Shown in pieces: positions 60,026-64,000 of a stretch of DNA of 64,000 bases (positions are counted from its first letter, which is position 1; every line of letters begins with the position of its first letter). This stretch comes from JABDIP01 sp965237625 (GTDB taxonomy: Bacteria; Pseudomonadota; Alphaproteobacteria; DSM-16000; Inquilinaceae), in contig CBDEGD010000048.1 of the NCBI GenBank assembly GCA_965237625.1, positions 62,001-126,000 of the forward strand, written 5' to 3'. The position numbers and the translations under genes are program-made. Below the pieces are notes generated by a model that saw nothing but the letters and a program-made list of their open reading frames with translations, ran no database searches and was not told the DNA's origin.

Positions 60026-60859
60026 ATGGCCGGTCCTAGGGCCGGTCTTGGGGATTGCCGCCATCAGGAGCTGGACGCCGGGGCGGCGCTGGCCGAAATC
60101 GAAAAACTCCAGACATCCCGCGCTTACCGCGACGCTACCGGGCTCCACGTGATCGAGGGCGTGCGCAGTTTCGTGCGGGCGGTCGATCAAGGCATGGAGA
60201 TCACCGCAATCCTGGTCAGCGACAAGCTGCTCAGGGTGCCGATCGCCCGCAAGCTGGCCCGAAGGGCACGGCGCGCCGGTGTGCCTTCCACCAACATCAC
60301 GCCGGAGCAGTTCCGCTGCATCGCCCGCCTGCCACGCGCCTCGGGCATCGTCGCCATCGTCCGCCAGCACTGGTCGAAGCTGGAACGGGCGCTGCCGGGG
60401 GGAGAACTCTGCTGGGTGGCGCTGGAGGGCGTGCGCTCACCGGGTAATTTCGGGTCGCTGATCCGTACCTCCGAGGCCGTCGGCGCCGCCGGCTTCATCT
60501 TGCTGGACCCGGCGGTCGACCCCTTCGACCCGCTCGTGGCGCGGGCGACCATGGGCGGCCTGTTTGGCCAGGTATTCCTACGAAGCAGCCCATCGGAACT
60601 GGCGTCCTGGGTGGCCCGGCACGGCCTGAGAGTGGTGGGCGCGAGCCCCGAAGGGCCGCGCTGCTTCCACCAGGTGAGTTTCCCCCGCCGGACGGTTCTG
60701 ATGCTGGGCGAGGAGCGCCGCGGTCTGACCCCGCAACAGCGCGCCCTCTGCCACGATCTGGTGCGGATCCCCATGGTCGGCAAAGCCGACTCCCTTAACC
60801 TGGGTGTGGCCGGGAGCCTGCTGCTCTACGAAGTTTTCCGCAGTCGGTCGGGCGGGTAG
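60026..60859 (+). CDS. TrmH/SpoU-family RNA 2'-O-methyltransferase
   Basis: A 277-residue SPOUT enzyme: an N-terminal substrate-binding domain (LQTSRAYRDATGLHVIEGVR) and a knotted domain with LEGVRSPGNFGSLIRTSEA, LMLGEERRGL and IPMVGKADSLNLGVAGSLLLYE. It methylates a ribose in rRNA or tRNA; the site is unknown. The start is uncertain: ATG 60026 sits almost directly on its GGGGAGG, so a slightly later start is possible. The gap of 202 bp to leuD is AT-rich and probably holds the leuD promoter. Confidence 0.88.
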   Translation: MAGPRAGLGDCRHQELDAGAALAEIEKLQTSRAYRDATGLHVIEGVRSFVRAVDQGMEITAILVSDKLLRVPIARKLARRARRAGVPSTNITPEQFRCIARLPRASGIVAIVRQHWSKLERALPGGELCWVALEGVRSPGNFGSLIRTSEAVGAAGFILLDPAVDPFDPLVARATMGGLFGQVFLRSSPSELASWVARHGLRVVGASPEGPRCFHQVSFPRRTVLMLGEERRGLTPQQRALCHDLVRIPMVGKADSLNLGVAGSLLLYEVFRSRSGG

Positions 60860-61061
60860 GAGCGCGCCGCACGATGGTCATGGCGATGAATGCCAAATGA
60901 GAGCACGGGCCTGCAATTTGTATATTTGGTTGTATGTTTGACTGGGTTTTGATCAGTCCCGGCCATCACAATTAATTTCTTTGGCCAGTGCATGCGCTGT
61001 GGCAAAAGAAGCGGCCGGTACCTTGCGTGCCGACCGGTAGAACTGCCAAGGAATATTGCCC

Positions 61062-61673
61062 GTGGAGTCATTCACGACGTTGACCGGCGTTGCCGCGCCG
61101 CTGCCGATGATCAATGTCGATACCGACATGATCATCCCCAAGCAGTTCCTGAAGACCATCAAGCGCACCGGGCTGGGCCAAAACCTGTTCGATGAGATGC
61201 GCTTCACCCCGGAGGGCGCCGAAATTCCGGAATTCGTGCTGAACCAGCCGGCCTATCGCGATGCCGAGATCCTGGTCTCGGGCGAGAATTTCGGCTGCGG
61301 TTCGTCCCGCGAGCACGCCCCCTGGGCCCTGCTCGATTTCGGCATTCGCTGCGTGATCGCACCGAGCTTCGCCGACATCTTCTACAACAACTGCTTCAAG
61401 AACGGAATCCTGCCGATCGCCCTGCCCCAGGAGGATGTGGACAAGATCATGGACGATGCCGAGCGCGGCGCCAACGCGACCGTCTCGATCGATCTGGAGG
61501 CTCAGGAAATCCGTGGACCCGATGGCGGCGTTGTCCGCTTCGAGATCGATCCCTATCGCAAGCACTGCCTGCTCAACGGCCTGGACGACATCGCCCTGAC
61601 CATGCAGAACGCGGCGGCCATCGACGGGTATGAGGCCAAGGCCCGGGCGGAATGCCCGTGGCTGTTCGCCTGA
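61062..61673 (+). CDS. leuD: 3-isopropylmalate dehydratase small subunit
   Basis: A 203-residue swivel-domain subunit: TTLTGVAAPLPMINVDTDMI, then NFGCGSSREHAPWALLDFG and NNCFKNGILPI. It combines with LeuC. The GTG at 61062 has AAGGA 9 nt upstream and gives the usual MESF start; a TTG at 61056 is too close to that site. leuB follows 53 bp downstream. Confidence 0.95.
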   Translation: MESFTTLTGVAAPLPMINVDTDMIIPKQFLKTIKRTGLGQNLFDEMRFTPEGAEIPEFVLNQPAYRDAEILVSGENFGCGSSREHAPWALLDFGIRCVIAPSFADIFYNNCFKNGILPIALPQEDVDKIMDDAERGANATVSIDLEAQEIRGPDGGVVRFEIDPYRKHCLLNGLDDIALTMQNAAAIDGYEAKARAECPWLFA

Positions 61674-61726
61674 TCGCTCGAAGAATAAACAGTCCACTAG
61701 ACAGGTAGAGTAGAGGAACCCCAATC

Positions 61727-62839
61727 ATGGCTGCCAGCAAGACGATCCTCATGTTGCCGGGAGACGGCATCGGCCCGGAAGTCATGATCGAGATCCGCCG
61801 CCTGGTCGAATGGCTGTCGCGTGACCGCGGCATCCCGTTCGAGATCAAGGACGGGCTGGTCGGTGGCTGCTCCATCGACAAGGACGGCGTTCCGCTGACC
61901 GACGACACCATGGCGGTGGCGCTGAAGGCGGATGCAGTGCTGTTGGGCGCGGTCGGCGGGCCGAAATGGGACGGCGTCGACTTCGCCATCCGGCCGGAAG
62001 CCGGCTTGCTCCGCCTACGCAAGGAAATGGAGCTGTTCGCCAATCTGCGTCCGGCGATCGTATTCCCGGCACTGGCCGACGCCTCGACCCTCAAGCGCGA
62101 GGTGGTCGAGGGGCTCGACATCATGATCGTCCGCGAGTTGACCGGTGGCGTCTATTTCGGCGAGCCGCGCGGGATCGAGGATCTGGGCGGCGGCGAGCGA
62201 CGCGGGGTCAACACCCAGGTCTACACCACGTCCGAGGTCAAGCGGGTCGGCCGCGTCGCCTTCGAGTTGGCGCGCCAGCGCGCTGGCCGGGTGTGCTCGG
62301 TGGAGAAATCCAACGTCATGGAATCCGGCCTGATGTGGCGTCAGGACATGACCGCCCTGCACGCAGCAGAGTTCTCCAAAGTCGAACTGTCGCACATGCT
62401 GGCGGACAACTGCGCCATGCAGCTGGTGCGCAATCCAAAACAGTTCGACGTCATCGTCACCGATAACCTGTTCGGCGACATGCTCTCCGACCAGGCAGCG
62501 ATGCTGACCGGGTCCCTGGGCATGCTGCCATCCGCATCGCTCGGTGCGACCGATGCGAAGGGCGCGCGGCGCGCGCTGTATGAGCCGGTGCACGGTTCCG
62601 CACCGGACATCGCCGGCCAGGGCCTCGCCAATCCGATCGCCATGTTGCTCAGCTTCTCGATGATGCTGCGCTACAGCTTTGGTTTGGACGAAGTCGCCGG
62701 CCAGGTCGAGGCTGCCATCCATGCGGTGCTGAACAGCGGCATCCGAACCGCCGACATCATGTCGGACGGCAAAGCCCGGGTCTCCACCGGGGTCATGGGC
62801 GACACGATCCTGCGCGAGCTTCGCAAGCTCACCGAATGA
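61727..62839 (+). CDS. leuB: 3-isopropylmalate dehydrogenase
   Basis: A 370-residue NAD-dependent oxidative decarboxylase: LPGDGIGPEVM near the start, RELTGGVYFGEPRG, VEKSNVMESGLMWR, DNLFGDMLSDQAAML and EPVHGSAPDIAGQG. It completes the isopropylmalate steps with LeuCD. AGAGGAA precedes the ATG. It is followed by a short hairpin at 62871. Confidence 0.97.
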   Translation: MAASKTILMLPGDGIGPEVMIEIRRLVEWLSRDRGIPFEIKDGLVGGCSIDKDGVPLTDDTMAVALKADAVLLGAVGGPKWDGVDFAIRPEAGLLRLRKEMELFANLRPAIVFPALADASTLKREVVEGLDIMIVRELTGGVYFGEPRGIEDLGGGERRGVNTQVYTTSEVKRVGRVAFELARQRAGRVCSVEKSNVMESGLMWRQDMTALHAAEFSKVELSHMLADNCAMQLVRNPKQFDVIVTDNLFGDMLSDQAAMLTGSLGMLPSASLGATDAKGARRALYEPVHGSAPDIAGQGLANPIAMLLSFSMMLRYSFGLDEVAGQVEAAIHAVLNSGIRTADIMSDGKARVSTGVMGDTILRELRKLTE

Positions 62840-62870
62840 GGCCCTCGGCCGCACCACCTCTCCGACCATC

Positions 62871-62891
62871 TGCCCCCAATAACCGGGGGCA
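62871..62891 (+). terminator. Hairpin after leuB
   Basis: TGCCCCC pairs with GGGGGCA around a 7-nt loop, 31 bp after the leuB stop. Only a short T-poor tail follows, so termination is plausible but unproven. Confidence 0.45.
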
Positions 62892-63269
62892 ATCCCCTTT
62901 AGCTGCCGGCTTCCGAGATTTCGGGGGTCGGGTTGTTTGTGCTGTCACATCAATGTGAAAGGTCGTGACACACAATATGTTTCAAGTTTTGTTCTAATAT
63001 AGAAATGAATGCTCCGTAATAGGCCGTGTAAAGAACTGGCCGCTTTTCAGTCAATGGCGGCCATGAGCGAGCCTGTCTATTGTATCGGATCGATATATGG
63101 GCCGATATTTATTATATCGTAGCGATATACGGTTTGTCGGTTATTGTATCGGCCCGATATAGGCGGTTCTGGGTCAAGCAATGGCCTGTAAGTTCTTACG
63201 ATTGAAGTGGTTTTGAGAAATCGGTTAGCCTGACAGACGCAACAAACCTCGCGGAGGAGGGATGTTTGC
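62892..63269. other. AT-rich porin upstream region
   Basis: An AT-rich stretch in a GC-rich genome, without a convincing gene. It contains the CGATAT cluster at 63088-63160 and must hold the porin promoter. GGAGGAGGG at 63252-63261 is a strong ribosome-binding site that leads into a short frame at 63270. Confidence 0.5.
63088..63160. promoter_or_regulatory. CGATAT hexamer cluster upstream of the porin
   Basis: CGATAT occurs at 63091, 63103, 63123 and 63155, and ATATCG at 63114; related TATCGG/CCGATA pairs form several small palindromes. The same hexamer is clustered at the psp promoter (9878-9932). Likely a multi-site regulator-binding region; the regulator is unknown. Confidence 0.5.
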
Positions 63270-63515
63270 ATGGCGACGATGACTGCACGACCCGAGTCGC
63301 TGCCCGGCCTCAGCCCGCCCTCTTGGGTAAGGGACAGGGCATGCCGCCAGCCATTCCACGGCATCGTTCGACAGAATTTCTCGCGTCCGCATCTGCCTGT
63401 GCATCTCCGCCCGGCGATAGGGCAGCGACAGCCGGCGGCAGCGCCGGCCCATCTCCGCAGCAGGACTGTCCGGCACGCCGTAGTGGCGTGGTCGGACGTA
63501 ACCAGAAGGGAGTAG
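63270..63515 (+). CDS. Possible upstream ORF of the porin
   Basis: An 81-residue frame whose ATG follows a strong GGAGGAGGG by 8 nt and whose TAG stop lies 2 nt before the porin ATG, as in translational coupling. The product is basic, Pro/Arg-rich and unlike any family I know, and codon use is less GC-biased than real neighbours. It could be a leader frame or chance. Confidence 0.3.
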   Translation: MATMTARPESLPGLSPPSWVRDRACRQPFHGIVRQNFSRPHLPVHLRPAIGQRQPAAAPAHLRSRTVRHAVVAWSDVTRRE

Positions 63516-63517
63516 CG

Positions 63518-64000
63518 ATGATGACCATTCGATTGACGACGGTTCGGTCCGCATGCCTCGGCGGCGTGGCCGCAATCGGGTTGACCGCGCTGTCCGCCCC
63601 CGCAACCGCCCAGTCGCTGGACGAGCTGCGACGGCAGGTGGAAATCCTGAGCCAGCGGATCGAACAGCTGGAAACGCAGCAGAGATCGGGCGCTGGTGGC
63701 GCGGCGCCCGCCGGCACGGTCGGCATGGTCCAATCCGGCAACGAAAATGTCCGGCTGACCTTGTCCGGCCAGGTCAACCGTGGCGTTCTGTTCGCCGACA
63801 ACGGTTCGGACAGCGAGGTGTTCCATGTCGACAACGACAATTCCTCGACCCGGTTTCGGTTCATCGGTGAAGGCGATCTGGACAATGACATCACCGTCGG
63901 CACGCAGATCGAGGTGCAGTTCGAATCCAACTCGACGGCGGACATCTCATTCAACCAGAGCGATGCCACCGATGCCGAGTTCACCGAGCGCAAGTTGGAG
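63518..64000 (+). CDS. Outer-membrane porin, N-terminal part (runs off the window)
   Basis: The first 161 residues of an open frame without stop. A signal peptide (about 31 residues, ending SAPATAQ) is followed by a heptad coiled coil LDELRRQVEILSQRIEQLE, a Gly/Ala linker, and amphipathic beta strands VRLTLSGQVNRGVLFAD, STRFRFIGEGDLDND and TVGTQIEVQFES, as in trimeric gated porins. GAAGGGAG precedes the ATG at 63518 (63521 is an alternative). Confidence 0.88.
   Translation, partial: MMTIRLTTVRSACLGGVAAIGLTALSAPATAQSLDELRRQVEILSQRIEQLETQQRSGAGGAAPAGTVGMVQSGNENVRLTLSGQVNRGVLFADNGSDSEVFHVDNDNSSTRFRFIGEGDLDNDITVGTQIEVQFESNSTADISFNQSDATDAEFTERKLE

Noticed and set aside
63165..63190. Possible sigma-54 promoter before the porin
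   Set aside because: A GG-N10-GC spacing can be found, but neither box matches the consensus beyond those four bases.

Overview
The window looks like a chromosomal segment of a high-GC alphaproteobacterium, probably Rhodospirillales-like. The evidence is gene content and order: ffh-rpsP-rimM-trmD-rplS followed by leuC/leuD/leuB, and dapF-mtaB-ftsY-ispZ, together with strongly GC-biased third codon positions. No tRNA, rRNA, CRISPR array, prophage or transposase gene was seen.

Layout. 0.1-4.5 kb: two small lipoproteins behind an operon of a VOC protein, a quinone oxidoreductase and mtnA, then a divergent secreted protein. 4.8-11.7 kb: two sensor kinases, then a complete phage-shock module (pspF divergent from a new small membrane gene, pspA, pspB, pspC) with a clear sigma-54 promoter. 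11.8-20.4 kb: an alpha/beta hydrolase, cupins, and a galactoside operon (GH42 beta-galactosidase, galT, galK) under a DeoR-type regulator that is divergent from an L-lactate dehydrogenase. 20.5-32.4 kb: a Yip1 protein, an rRNA uracil methyltransferase, a TetR/MFP/RND efflux operon, and a methyltransferase / CYTH-CHAD / ParA-like operon. 32.5-36.4 kb: pgk, a Nudix hydrolase and a WYL regulator divergent from a VOC gene. 36.5-44.3 kb: the minus-strand operon dapF, YHS-like gene, mtaB, ftsY, amn, ispZ, with an AT-rich Shedu-like nuclease immediately upstream of dapF, and a pentapeptide-repeat protein. 44.5-50.4 kb: ffh and the rpsP-rimM-trmD-rplS translation operon, carrying an extra VOC gene and an extra DmpA-type peptidase. 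50.4-55.3 kb: an accessory island with a DUF4145 gene and a GmrSD-like DUF262/DUF1524 nuclease amid four copies of a REP-like repeat. 55.3-62.8 kb: leuC, then an L,D-transpeptidase, a MepK-like peptidase and an RNA methyltransferase, then leuD and leuB. The window ends inside a porin gene.

The most unusual signal is the density of palindromic intergenic DNA. Two elements of about 265 bp (4548-4815 and 46352-46614) share a cloverleaf plan: a 32-33 bp outer stem and two arms with palindromic tips, although the stem sequences differ. A second, 64-bp palindrome with TAGTGT/ACACTA ends sits exactly on gene ends, so that its edge supplies the TAG stop codon of pgk, of a cupin gene and (as a half element) of a sensor kinase. 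CCCTCACCC-type palindromes and GAGCATTTTCC-type repeats fill most other convergent gaps.

Functionally the window mixes core translation, protein export and biosynthesis with envelope stress (Psp, efflux, L,D-transpeptidase, porin) and at least two antiphage candidates. A CGATAT hexamer cluster occurs both at the psp divergent promoter and upstream of the porin, which hints at shared envelope-stress control.
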